From NCBI GenBank assembly GCA_015709315.1, contig JACCQI010000002.1:119530-183529 (forward strand): a stretch of 64,000 bases of DNA, read 5' to 3'. This DNA comes from Desulfovibrionaceae bacterium. Its GTDB lineage: Bacteria > Desulfobacterota > Desulfovibrionia > Desulfovibrionales > Desulfovibrionaceae. Shown in pieces: positions 55,462 through 64,000 of the stretch. The translations under genes and the position numbers were made by a program. Positions within the stretch are counted from its first letter, which is position 1. Every line of letters starts with the position of its first letter. The notes under the pieces were generated by a model. The model did no database searches, had not been told where the DNA came from, and was given only the letters and a program-made list of their open reading frames with translations.

Positions 55462-56247
55462 CTAAAGTTCGACCTTGTCGGCCCAGAAAACCGGGCCCTT
55501 GGTGCAGACCTGGACATGATGCCCGTCGCCGTCCTTCGTCACGCAGCCCAGGCACGCGCCCACGCCGCAGGCCATGCGGTTTTCCAGCGACACCTGCGCC
55601 CGCGCGCCGTGCTCCGCCGCGAACCGCTGCACGGTCCGCATGAAGGGCGTGGGGCCGCATGAAAGCACCAGCCCGCCCTTTGCCGCGTATTCCCGGATCA
55701 GCCCGCCCAGGGTCTCGATGATGGCGTCCAGGTCCTCCCTGGTCCTCTCGCGCAGACTTGCGCATTCCACCCGCTCGCACAGGGCGTCGAAGGGATAGCA
55801 TTCGCGCGGCACCCGATGGGCCAAAAAGAGTTTCAGATTTTCGGGCGCGGGATGGTGCTCGACATATCCGCGAAAAGGTGCGATGCCGATGCCTCCCGCG
55901 AGCAGGAGGGTCGGCGTGTCCGGCTCCACGGCAAACGAGTTGCCGAGCGGCCCCCAGACGGTTACTGTTTCACCCGGGGTGATGCGGGCCAGGCGGCTGG
56001 TGCCCCGCCCCGCCTTCTGGATAAACAGGGTCAGGGTCCCCCCGCCCGCCGAGCAGATGGAAAAGGGCCTGCCCCAGATCAGGTCCAGCTCCCAGGACGC
56101 GGGACGGACCATGACGAACTGGCCGGGCTTCCACCCGTCCCAGTCCGGGTATTCCAGGGTCAGCTCGAAAAATTCGTCCGGCGCGGCCGGAGTGCCGACC
56201 GGGGACACGTTCAACACCTTGACATCACGACAATTCCGCAGGGGCAT
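55462..56247 (-). CDS. pyrK: Dihydroorotate dehydrogenase electron transfer subunit
   Basis: GGIGIAPFRGYVEHH, VLSCGPTPFMRTVQRFAAEHG, MACGVGACLGCVTK [2Fe-2S] motif. Confidence 0.93.
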   Translation of the reverse strand: MPLRNCRDVKVLNVSPVGTPAAPDEFFELTLEYPDWDGWKPGQFVMVRPASWELDLIWGRPFSICSAGGGTLTLFIQKAGRGTSRLARITPGETVTVWGPLGNSFAVEPDTPTLLLAGGIGIAPFRGYVEHHPAPENLKLFLAHRVPRECYPFDALCERVECASLRERTREDLDAIIETLGGLIREYAAKGGLVLSCGPTPFMRTVQRFAAEHGARAQVSLENRMACGVGACLGCVTKDGDGHHVQVCTKGPVFWADKVEL

Positions 56248-56258
56248 AGAGATACCTT

Positions 56259-58241
56259 ATGAGTAAAAAGCATATTCCCGAAATCATGGCCCCGGCAGGG
56301 GACCGTCAATCCTTCCTGGCGGCGGTGGCCGCCGGGGCGGACGCCGTCTACCTGGGCCTGAAACATTTCTCGGCCCGCATGCAGGCCAAAAACTTCTCTA
56401 TCAGCGAGCTGGCGCAACTGGCAAGCCTGGGACGCGACCGGGGCACCAGGACCTACGTCGCCATGAACACCCTGGTCAAGCCCGGCGACCCGGAAGCCGC
56501 CGGACGACTTGTGGACCGTCTTGAACGAACCGTCAAGCCCCACGCCCTCATCGTCCAGGATCTGGCCATGCTCACCCTGGCCCGTCAGGCGGGCTTCAGC
56601 GGCGAGCTGCACCTGTCCACCCTGTGCAACCTGAGCCACCCGGCCGGGCTGGCCGTGGCCAAGAAGCTGGGGGCCAACCGCGTGGTCATTCCCCGCGAGC
56701 TGAACCTGGACGAGGTCAAGGCCATGGCCGAAGCCTGCCCCAAGGACCTGGACCTGGAGATATTCGTCCACGGCGCGCTCTGCCACTGCGTGTCCGGCCG
56801 CTGCTACTGGTCGAGCTACCTGGGCGGCAAGTCCGGGCTGCGCGGCCGGTGCGTCCAGCCCTGCCGCCGCCTCTACACCCAGGGCAAAAGCCAGCCCGAA
56901 CGCCTTTTCTCCTGCACCGACCTTTCCCTGGACGTGCTGACCAAGCCGCTGCTCGCCATGCCCAAGGTAACCGCCTGGAAGATCGAGGGCCGCAAAAAAG
57001 GCCCCCACTACGTCTACTACACGGTCCGGGCCTACCAGATGCTCAGGGACAACCCGCAGGACGCGGCCTCGCGCAAGGCGGCCCAGGAATTGCTCGACCA
57101 CGCGCTCGGGCGGCCCGCCACCCACTCCACCTTCCTGCCGCAACGCCCCTTCCAGCCCGTCCGTCCCGGCGAGGAGACCAGCTCCGGCCGGTTCGTGGGC
57201 GAGATCAAGCGGGACCAGAAAAAGGTGTATTTCCAGCCGCGCGAGGAACTTCATCCCGGCGACCTTATCCGCGTGGGCTACGAGGACCAGCCGGGACACC
57301 GGACCATCCCCATCCGCCGCCGCGTGCCCAAGCGCGGGCGCATGGACGTGCCCTACAACCCGAAATTCAAAGGCCCGGCCCTGCCGACCGGCACCAAGGT
57401 TTTTTTGGTGGACCGCCGCGAGCCGGAGTTGACCAAGCTCATCAAGGGATTGGAGGGCGAACTCGAATTCTTTCCGGCTCCCGAGGCCCGCGAATCGTCC
57501 TTCACGCCCGTCTGGCCCAAGGCCCAAAAAAACCGCAGAAACCGCCCTGAAAGCGTCACCCTGTTCCGGGCCATGCCCCTGGGCCGCATCAACAGCAAGG
57601 CCGCCTTCTGGCTGGAACGCGCCGCCGTGGGCAAGGTCCCGGCCTCCATCGCCTCCCGCGCCCAGTGGTGGCTGCCGCCCGTGATCTGGCCGGACGAGGA
57701 CAAGAAATACCGCTCCCTGATCAAGGAGGCGGTCAGGAAGGGCGCCAGGGAGTTCGTGCTGAATGCCCCGTGGCAGGCCGCCTATTTCGAGGACCGCAAA
57801 AACGCCATCCTCACGGCCGGGCCGTTCTGCAACGTTTCCAACCGCATGGCGCTCGACGTGTTCCGGCAACTCGGCTGTTCCTCGGCCATCATCAGCCCGG
57901 AGCTGCCCTTCGAGGACGTCCGCGCCCTGGCCCAAAACTCGCCGTTGCCCCTGGGCATCGTGGTCAAGGGGCTGTGGCCCTTCGGCATCACCCGGTTCGC
58001 GGCCGAGTCCGTGCGTTTCGACGAACCCATAAAAAGCCCCATGAACGAGACCGCCTTTGTCCGCAGGTACGGCCAGAACAACTGGATATACCCCGCCTGG
58101 GAGCTGGACCTGACCAAAGAGGGGCGGACCCTGGAAAAACTCGGCATCAAGACCTTCATCGCCATCAGCGAGCCGTGGCCCAAGGCCGTGCCCAGGCCCC
58201 GGCGCACCAGTGAATTCAACTGGAAACTCAAGCTGCTGTAA
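56259..58241 (+). CDS. Peptidase U32 family protein
   Basis: PEIMAPAGDRQSFLAAVAAGADAVYLGLKHFSARMQAKNF; EIFVHGALCHCVSGRCYWSSYLGGKSGLRGRCVQPCRR. Confidence 0.95.
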   Translation: MSKKHIPEIMAPAGDRQSFLAAVAAGADAVYLGLKHFSARMQAKNFSISELAQLASLGRDRGTRTYVAMNTLVKPGDPEAAGRLVDRLERTVKPHALIVQDLAMLTLARQAGFSGELHLSTLCNLSHPAGLAVAKKLGANRVVIPRELNLDEVKAMAEACPKDLDLEIFVHGALCHCVSGRCYWSSYLGGKSGLRGRCVQPCRRLYTQGKSQPERLFSCTDLSLDVLTKPLLAMPKVTAWKIEGRKKGPHYVYYTVRAYQMLRDNPQDAASRKAAQELLDHALGRPATHSTFLPQRPFQPVRPGEETSSGRFVGEIKRDQKKVYFQPREELHPGDLIRVGYEDQPGHRTIPIRRRVPKRGRMDVPYNPKFKGPALPTGTKVFLVDRREPELTKLIKGLEGELEFFPAPEARESSFTPVWPKAQKNRRNRPESVTLFRAMPLGRINSKAAFWLERAAVGKVPASIASRAQWWLPPVIWPDEDKKYRSLIKEAVRKGAREFVLNAPWQAAYFEDRKNAILTAGPFCNVSNRMALDVFRQLGCSSAIISPELPFEDVRALAQNSPLPLGIVVKGLWPFGITRFAAESVRFDEPIKSPMNETAFVRRYGQNNWIYPAWELDLTKEGRTLEKLGIKTFIAISEPWPKAVPRPRRTSEFNWKLKLL

Positions 58242-58271
58242 AAAGATGCCTCCGGTGGGCAAGCATGAGAA

Positions 58272-58303
58272 AAAGGCCGGGAAGCACATGCTTTCCGGCC
58301 TTT
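58272..58303. terminator. Bidirectional terminator
   Basis: AAAGGCCGGGAAGCA-CA-TGCTTTCCGGCCTTT. Confidence 0.8.
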
Positions 58304-58320
58304 CTCGATGATATGACGGG

Positions 58321-58659
58321 CTAGAACGTTCTGGAGCCCCAGCTGAAAAGATGGCGCTCTATGACCCCGAAGACGATGTAGACGCGGTTGCCCGGCACCT
58401 TGAGTTCGCCCTCCATAAAGGCGCAGATGGCGGCCGAGAACTCTCCGGTGCGGGCCTCGGGCGGGCTGAAGGAGTCGAGCGTGACGTAGGCGGCGGGATC
58501 GTCCGAGCCGCCGAACAGGAGATGCTTTTCCGGCTCCAGCACGGCCAGGACGTAGGATTCGGGCTTGCCGAGCATGTCGGCGGCCAGGGCGGACAGCCGT
58601 CTGGTGCAGGCGGAGGCGTCGGAAACGGCCACGTTGGTTTCGACCTTGATGAAGGGCAT
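58321..58659 (-). CDS. MIF/phenylpyruvate tautomerase-related protein
   Basis: MPFIKVETNVAVSDASACTRRLSALAADMLGKPESYVLAVLEPEKHLLFGGSDDPAAYVTLDSF. Confidence 0.9.
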   Translation of the reverse strand: MPFIKVETNVAVSDASACTRRLSALAADMLGKPESYVLAVLEPEKHLLFGGSDDPAAYVTLDSFSPPEARTGEFSAAICAFMEGELKVPGNRVYIVFGVIERHLFSWGSRTF

Positions 58660-58668
58660 GGAATCCTC

Positions 58669-59454
58669 CTACAGGTGAATGGTTCCGGTCATGTACGACA
58701 CGGCCCGGCCCGCGATCCTGACCCGGCCCCCGCCCAGGTTCTCGCACAAAAGCAGGCCGCCGCGCCGGGACGTCTGGTAGGCGGTCAGCGTGTCCCTGCC
58801 CAGCCGCTTGGCCCAAAACGGAACCAGCATGGTATGGGCCGACCCCGTGACCGGGTCCTCGGGAATATTCAGCTCGGACACGAAGAACCGGGACACGAAA
58901 TCGTGGTCCAGGCCCGGCGCGGTGCAGATCAGCCCCAGGCCGTCCAGCTTGGCCACCAACCGGAAATCCGGGTCCAGGGCGCGGACCTCCTCCTCGGTTT
59001 CAAACACGGCCATCATATCGCGCTGCCCCATGTACAGCTCGGCGGGACGCGCCCCAAGGGCCTTGGAGACCCGCTCGGTGACCTCGATCTCCCGGTAGCC
59101 CCAGGCCGGAAAGTCCATGGAGTACAGCCCCTTCTCCCGGTCCACGAACAACCGGCCGGACTTGGTCTCGAAGACCACCACCGGATCGGTGTAGTCGAGG
59201 TATTCATAGAGCACGTGGGCGCTGGCCAGGGTGGCGTGGCCGCACAGGTCTATCTCCTCCTCGGGCGTGAACCAGCGCAGCTCGAAATACTCGCCCTTTT
59301 GCACGAAGAACGCGGTTTCGGAAAGGTTGTTTTCCATGGCGATCTTCTGCATCAGGTCGTCCGACAGCCACTCGTACAGCGGGATGACCGCCGCCGGGTT
59401 GCCGGTGAAGACGCCGTCCGCGAACGCGTCCACCTGGTAGATGCTCAGTTCCAT
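58669..59454 (-). CDS. PhzF family isomerase
   Basis: MELSIYQVDAFADGVFTGNPAAVIPLYEWLSDDLMQKIAMENNLSETAFFV, EIDLCGHATLASAHVL, EDPVTGSAHTMLVPFW. Confidence 0.95.
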   Translation of the reverse strand: MELSIYQVDAFADGVFTGNPAAVIPLYEWLSDDLMQKIAMENNLSETAFFVQKGEYFELRWFTPEEEIDLCGHATLASAHVLYEYLDYTDPVVVFETKSGRLFVDREKGLYSMDFPAWGYREIEVTERVSKALGARPAELYMGQRDMMAVFETEEEVRALDPDFRLVAKLDGLGLICTAPGLDHDFVSRFFVSELNIPEDPVTGSAHTMLVPFWAKRLGRDTLTAYQTSRRGGLLLCENLGGGRVRIAGRAVSYMTGTIHL

Positions 59455-59468
59455 GGTTTCGCCTCCCG

Positions 59469-61814
59469 TTAGAAGGTCTGCTTGAACAAATCGTCGTCCG
59501 ACACGGGCCGGTCCGCTCCGCCTCGGCCGGTAGCCATCTCCGTGGGTTCCGTGCCTTCCTTGAACGGCAGGAAGAACTCCGTGGACGAGGACGGCGAGGC
59601 GAGCTTGCCGGTCGCGCCGTCCACCTTCACCATGACGATTCCCGGCGGTTGTGTGAAGTCCTGATACGGGAATTCCTCCTCCACCTGCTTGCGGTAGTCC
59701 ACCCAGATGGGGCTGGCCGCGCGCGAGCCGGTCTCCCACTTGCCCATGGGCGTCAGCTCGTCGAAGCCCACGTACACGCCGGTCAGCAGGTACGGGGCAT
59801 AGCCCATGAACCACGCGTCCTGCTCGTTGTTGGAGGTGCCGGTCTTGCCCGCCACGGGCCTTTTCAGAACCCGCGCCCGCCAGCCCGTGCCGTTCCGGAC
59901 CACCTGCTTCATCAGACTGGCCATGATGTAGGCCGTCTGCGGGCTGAAGGCGTCCACCATCTCAGGCTCTGAGGTGTACATGTCTTCGCCCCAGGCGGAC
60001 TTCACGGACAAAACCGTGCGCGGCCGGATCCAGGACCCGCCGCGCGGGAACGTGGTGTACGCCTGGCACAGGTTCATGAGCGACACGGAGGCCGAGCCGA
60101 GCGACACGGACAGGTCGTAGGGGAAATCCGTTTCCAGCCCCATGGCCTTGGCCCGGTCGATGATGGTCCGGATGCCGATCTTCTGGGCCACACGGATGGT
60201 ACACAGGTTCTTGGACTTGACCAGGGCGGTCCGCAACAGCGTCGGGCCGTCGAAGGTCCCCTCGAAATTCTGGGGCCGCCACAGCTTGCCCTCGGCGTCG
60301 TTGGCGTACACGATGGGCGCGTCGAGCACGATGCTGGAGGCGGTGAAGCCGCTGTCCAGGGCGGCGGAATAAACGATGGGCTTGAACGCGGAACCGGGCT
60401 GGCGCTTGGCCTGAGTGGCCCGGTTGAACTGGCTTTTCTCGAAGCCGTAGCCGCCCACCAGGGCCAGCACCTCGCCGGTGTCCGGCTTCATGGACACCAG
60501 GGCACCCTCCACCTCGGGTTTGCGCTCCAGGTCGAGCACCCAGGTGCCCTCCTCGCTCTCCGGGGCCTCTTCCACGGTCACCCAGACCACGTCGCCCTTC
60601 TTCAGCACCTTGCGGGCGTCGGTCGGGTTGGGCACGTCCTCGTGGGATTTTTTGGGATCAGGCTCGCGCACCCACCACATGGACTTGAGCGGGATCACGC
60701 CATGGAACCGGCCGAAGCGGACCACGGCCTTGTCCTGATACACCGCGGACACCCACGCCTTCATCAGGTTGGTCTTGTCCATGATGTTTTCGGTGTCCTG
60801 CGGCCCCTCCTCCAAAATGGCGGGAACGTCCGCCGGGGTGAATGTCCCGATGGGGCCGGTCCAGCCCCTTCGCTTGGCCGAATTGATGAGCCCGCGCCGG
60901 ACCGCCTTCTCGGCGATGGCCTGATGCCTGAGATCGCACGGCGTGGTCACGGTCAGGCCGCCGTTGTAGGTGGCCTCCTCGCCATAGGTGTCGATGAGCC
61001 GGCGCCGGACTTCCTCCAGGTAGTACGCGCCCGTCTTCCAGGACGGATCGGGCATGGCTTCGAGCACGATCGCCTCGTTCACGGCCTCATGGTACTGGTC
61101 GTCGGTGATCCAATTGAGCCGGTGCATCTGATCGAGCACGTACCGCTGGCGCTGCTTGGCCAAATCGAAATTCCGATAGGGATTGTACCGACTCGGCGCC
61201 TGGGGCAGCCCGGCCAGCATGGCCGCCTGGGCCAAGGTCAGATCGGTGGCGTGCCGGGCGAAATAGGTCCGGGAGGCGGCCTCGACGCCATAGGAGTGCG
61301 CACCCAGGAAGATATGGTTGAGATAGATGGTCAGGATCTCTTCCTTGGTCAGGTACTTTTCCAGCCTGAAGGCCAGGATCGCTTCCTTGAGCTTGCGCTG
61401 GTAGCTCTTTTCCGATGTCAGCAGCAGCCGCTTGATGATCTGCTGGGTGATGGTGGAGCCGCCCTGCTTGGTGCGCCCGGCCATCATGTTGGCCTTGAAC
61501 GCGCGGACGATGGCGGTCAGGTCCACGCCCTCGTGCTCGTAGAAGGAGGCGTCCTCGGAGGCCAGGAACGCCTTGGGCACCCATCCGCTCATCTGGTCGA
61601 GCGTCACCAGGAACCGCTTTTCCTTGTAGAAATAGCCGAGCACCTGGTTGTCCTTGGCGTAGACCGTGGTCACCAGAGGCGGGTTGTAGTCGGTGATGTT
61701 CTTGAACCCGGGCAGGTCTTTGGCCGCCCAGTTGTAAAGCCAGACCGCCCCGCCGACCCCGGCCAGAAAGCAGATCAGGACGAATATGCCGAATATCTTC
61801 AGAAATTTTTTCAT
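59469..61814 (-). CDS. Penicillin-binding protein 1A (transglycosylase/transpeptidase)
   Basis: FLASEDASFYEHEGVDLTAIVRAF, GGSTITQQIIKRLLLTSEKSYQRKLKEAILAFRLE, RQPGSAFKPIVYSAALDSG, GKTGTSNNEQDAWFMGY. Confidence 0.95.
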   Translation of the reverse strand: MKKFLKIFGIFVLICFLAGVGGAVWLYNWAAKDLPGFKNITDYNPPLVTTVYAKDNQVLGYFYKEKRFLVTLDQMSGWVPKAFLASEDASFYEHEGVDLTAIVRAFKANMMAGRTKQGGSTITQQIIKRLLLTSEKSYQRKLKEAILAFRLEKYLTKEEILTIYLNHIFLGAHSYGVEAASRTYFARHATDLTLAQAAMLAGLPQAPSRYNPYRNFDLAKQRQRYVLDQMHRLNWITDDQYHEAVNEAIVLEAMPDPSWKTGAYYLEEVRRRLIDTYGEEATYNGGLTVTTPCDLRHQAIAEKAVRRGLINSAKRRGWTGPIGTFTPADVPAILEEGPQDTENIMDKTNLMKAWVSAVYQDKAVVRFGRFHGVIPLKSMWWVREPDPKKSHEDVPNPTDARKVLKKGDVVWVTVEEAPESEEGTWVLDLERKPEVEGALVSMKPDTGEVLALVGGYGFEKSQFNRATQAKRQPGSAFKPIVYSAALDSGFTASSIVLDAPIVYANDAEGKLWRPQNFEGTFDGPTLLRTALVKSKNLCTIRVAQKIGIRTIIDRAKAMGLETDFPYDLSVSLGSASVSLMNLCQAYTTFPRGGSWIRPRTVLSVKSAWGEDMYTSEPEMVDAFSPQTAYIMASLMKQVVRNGTGWRARVLKRPVAGKTGTSNNEQDAWFMGYAPYLLTGVYVGFDELTPMGKWETGSRAASPIWVDYRKQVEEEFPYQDFTQPPGIVMVKVDGATGKLASPSSSTEFFLPFKEGTEPTEMATGRGGADRPVSDDDLFKQTF

Positions 61815-61824
61815 GTGTATCCCG

Positions 61825-62397
61825 TCAAAAACTTTTCTTGACCCGGCCAGCCCCCTTTCGGGGCGGCAGTCCCCATACCAGGCGCAGCCGCCCGTACAGG
61901 TCCCTGACGCTCGCCCTGCCGGTGCCCAGCGAGTCGAGAATCCGTATCAAGGTCCTCCCCTCCCGCCGGGCCAGGCAGGTGGGAGAATCGAAAAACGTCA
62001 CGTCCCCTCCAACGACCCAGAAGGGGAACAGGCGGCAGTAATAGGGCCGCACCTCCCTGGGTATCTCGCAGCCCAACGGCCCGAGAAACCGGCACGCACC
62101 CATGGAATCCACGGCCAGCCTGAAATGCTCCTTGCCTTCGGGGAACAGTTCCCGGACAAACGCCTCCTCGCCCGGAAACAACCGGCCGACATGGCCGATG
62201 AACGCCTTGGAATTGGGCGACAGGACGAATCCCCCGGTGTAGGGGACAAGCTCTTGGATGCGCTCCTTTTCCGCCGGGGAAACCGGGAAGCAGAATTCCT
62301 CCTGGCCCGCGGCGATGCGGCAGCAGGTCGGTCCCTGCAGGGAGCAGCGTCGGCAAACGTCCGAGTCGCCGTTTTCCGTCCTGGACACAGTTCCCAC
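61825..62397 (-). CDS. YkgJ-like cysteine-cluster protein
   Basis: CRRCSLQGPTCC...CRFLGPLGCEIPREVRPYYCRLFPFW. Confidence 0.82.
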   Translation of the reverse strand: MGTVSRTENGDSDVCRRCSLQGPTCCRIAAGQEEFCFPVSPAEKERIQELVPYTGGFVLSPNSKAFIGHVGRLFPGEEAFVRELFPEGKEHFRLAVDSMGACRFLGPLGCEIPREVRPYYCRLFPFWVVGGDVTFFDSPTCLARREGRTLIRILDSLGTGRASVRDLYGRLRLVWGLPPRKGAGRVKKSF

Positions 62398-62403
62398 CCG
62401 CCC

Positions 62404-63417
62404 CTAGGAGGCTCTTCTGACGTGGCCGTTGGAAAACTTGAGCGCGCCCTTGCCCAGCAGGTCGTGCAGGTGGACCATGCCCGCCAAGGTGCCGTCCTCG
62501 CGCACCACGGGCAGGACCGTGATCTCGTTGCGCTCCATGACGTCGAGCACCATGGCCGAGCTGTCGCCCGTGGACGCCCGCCTGGGGGAAACGGTCATGT
62601 GCCCGCCGATGGGCGCGGCCGGATCGAGCTTCCCGGCGCAAAGCTGCCGCCGGACGTCGCCGTCGGAAAACACGCCTCTGAGCACGCCCGCACGGTCCAC
62701 GATGGCCACCAGGCCCAGCCCGCCCGCGTTCAGCACGGCCAGGGCGTCGCTCACGGCAACGTCGTCCGTGACCGCGGGCAGGTCGTCGGTATGCATGAGC
62801 TGGTCCACGCAGGTGGCCAGCCGCTGGCCCAGCGAGCCGCCGGGGTGGAACTTGCGGAAATCGTCCTGGCTGAAGGACTTCCACTCCATGAGGCAGACCG
62901 CGAACGCGTCGCCCACGGCCAGTTGCGCGGTGGTGGACGCCGTGGGGGCCAGCCCCATGCGGCACGCCTCGCGCGGCACCGCCACCTTGACCACCACGTC
63001 CGCGGCCTCGGCCATGGCCGAAGCGCGGTTGGAGGTCATGGCGATGACCGGGCAGCCCAGCGACTTGAAGGTGGGAATGATGGCGTTGACCTCGTCGGTC
63101 CCGCCGGAGTTGGACAGAGCGAGGATGACGTCCTCGCTCCTGAGCATGCCCATGTCGCCGTGCGCTCCCTCCACCGGATGAAGGAAAAAGGACGGCGTGC
63201 CGGTCGAGGCCAGGGTGGCCGCGATCTTGCGCCCCACCAGCCCGGACTTGCCCACGCCGGTGATGACCACGCGGCCCTCGCACTCGGCCATGAGGGCCAG
63301 GGCGCGGACGAATTCGCCGTCCATCTGCTTCCTGGCGGCGGACAGCCCCTCGATCTCGATGTCGAGGACCTCCCGGGCCAGTTCCAGCCAATCTTTCTTG
63401 CCGTTATCGCAACTCAT
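62404..63417 (-). CDS. KpsF/GutQ arabinose-5-phosphate isomerase (SIS + CBS domains)
   Basis: VVITGVGKSGLVGRKIAATLASTGTPSFFLHPVEGAHGDMGML; two CBS domains. Confidence 0.95.
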   Translation of the reverse strand: MSCDNGKKDWLELAREVLDIEIEGLSAARKQMDGEFVRALALMAECEGRVVITGVGKSGLVGRKIAATLASTGTPSFFLHPVEGAHGDMGMLRSEDVILALSNSGGTDEVNAIIPTFKSLGCPVIAMTSNRASAMAEAADVVVKVAVPREACRMGLAPTASTTAQLAVGDAFAVCLMEWKSFSQDDFRKFHPGGSLGQRLATCVDQLMHTDDLPAVTDDVAVSDALAVLNAGGLGLVAIVDRAGVLRGVFSDGDVRRQLCAGKLDPAAPIGGHMTVSPRRASTGDSSAMVLDVMERNEITVLPVVREDGTLAGMVHLHDLLGKGALKFSNGHVRRAS

Positions 63418-63523
63418 GGCTCAATCACATATCCCATTTCAAGACGCGGTTCAAAGATGTGCAAATGCGCGGTTCGGTAAAAGGCTCTCCGGCGGCGGGG
63501 CCATTGCGCGCCCCGGACCGGCA

Positions 63524-64000
63524 TCAGCAGAATTCCTTGATGATGCCGGGAGCCGCCTCCAGGCAGTCCTTGCCCATGTGATCGGCCAGGGGCACCGGGT
63601 AATTCCCGTCGAAGCAGGCCAGGCACCACTCGTTCTGGGTCACGGAATCCAGCAGGCCGGGGATGGTCAGGTAGTGCAGGGAGTCCAGCCCCATGAACCG
63701 GGCGATGTCCTCCACCGGATGGTTGGCCGCGATCAGCTCGCCCTTGGAGGAGAAGTCGATGCCGTAGAAACAGGGAAACTTGATGGGCGGGCAGGACACG
63801 CGCAGGTGAATCTCCCGCGCGCCCAGCTCGCGCAGCTTCTTGACGCGGGCCCGGATGGTGGTGCCGCGCACGATGGAGTCCTCCACGATGACGATGCGCT
63901 TGCCCTTGATCATGGACTTGACCGGGTTGAGCTTCACCCGGACCGAGAAGTCGCGCATGTCCTGGGAGGGCTGGATGAAGGTGCGGCCCACGTAGTGGTT
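63524..64000 (-). CDS. purF: Amidophosphoribosyltransferase, C-terminal part (continues beyond window)
   Basis: GKRIVIVEDSIVRGTTIRARVKKLRELGAREIHLRVSCPPIKFPCFYGIDF. Confidence 0.95.
   Translation of the reverse strand, partial: NHYVGRTFIQPSQDMRDFSVRVKLNPVKSMIKGKRIVIVEDSIVRGTTIRARVKKLRELGAREIHLRVSCPPIKFPCFYGIDFSSKGELIAANHPVEDIARFMGLDSLHYLTIPGLLDSVTQNEWCLACFDGNYPVPLADHMGKDCLEAAPGIIKEFC

Noticed and set aside
1-64000. CRISPR arrays, transposases, integrases, phage genes, toxin-antitoxin or restriction systems
   Set aside because: None seen; no regularly spaced repeats and no recognisable mobile-element or defence proteins in the ORF track.

Overview
High-GC window, probably from a deltaproteobacterial sulfate reducer (Desulfovibrio/Pseudodesulfovibrio-like; inferred from gene content, not searched). 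Most of it is chromosomal housekeeping: argG(partial)/argF, ybeY-phoH, two ABC-type modules, an ArsR/permease metal-efflux pair, a large NAD-GDH, CheV+Hpt, ubiD/ubiX, uvrC, a porin, hisD-purC, rpsF-rpsR-rplI-dnaB, paaK, thrC, tlyA, a BarA-like hybrid kinase, nhaB, pyrD/pyrK, a U32 peptidase, PBP1A, kpsF and purF(partial). The most system-like region is about 45.5-54.2 kb. It holds feoA-feoA-feoB plus a small secreted protein, two DUF4198-like secreted proteins, an outer-membrane beta-barrel with an orphan periplasmic binding protein, three Fur-box-like palindromes, and a diverged Cys-rich Fur-family gene overlapping a 50-aa microprotein. Other non-CDS or sub-60-aa signals I read directly: an SRP RNA (ffs) near 40.0 kb, two tRNAs (Arg-CCG, Ser-GGA), a 124-bp inverted-repeat element between pyrD and pyrK, a 29-aa membrane microprotein after purC, a decayed bacteriohemerythrin gene, zinc-type ArsR operators, and a hairpin-rich nhaB leader. 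No CRISPR array, transposase or prophage was seen. All product calls are from reading the translations; no database search was run.
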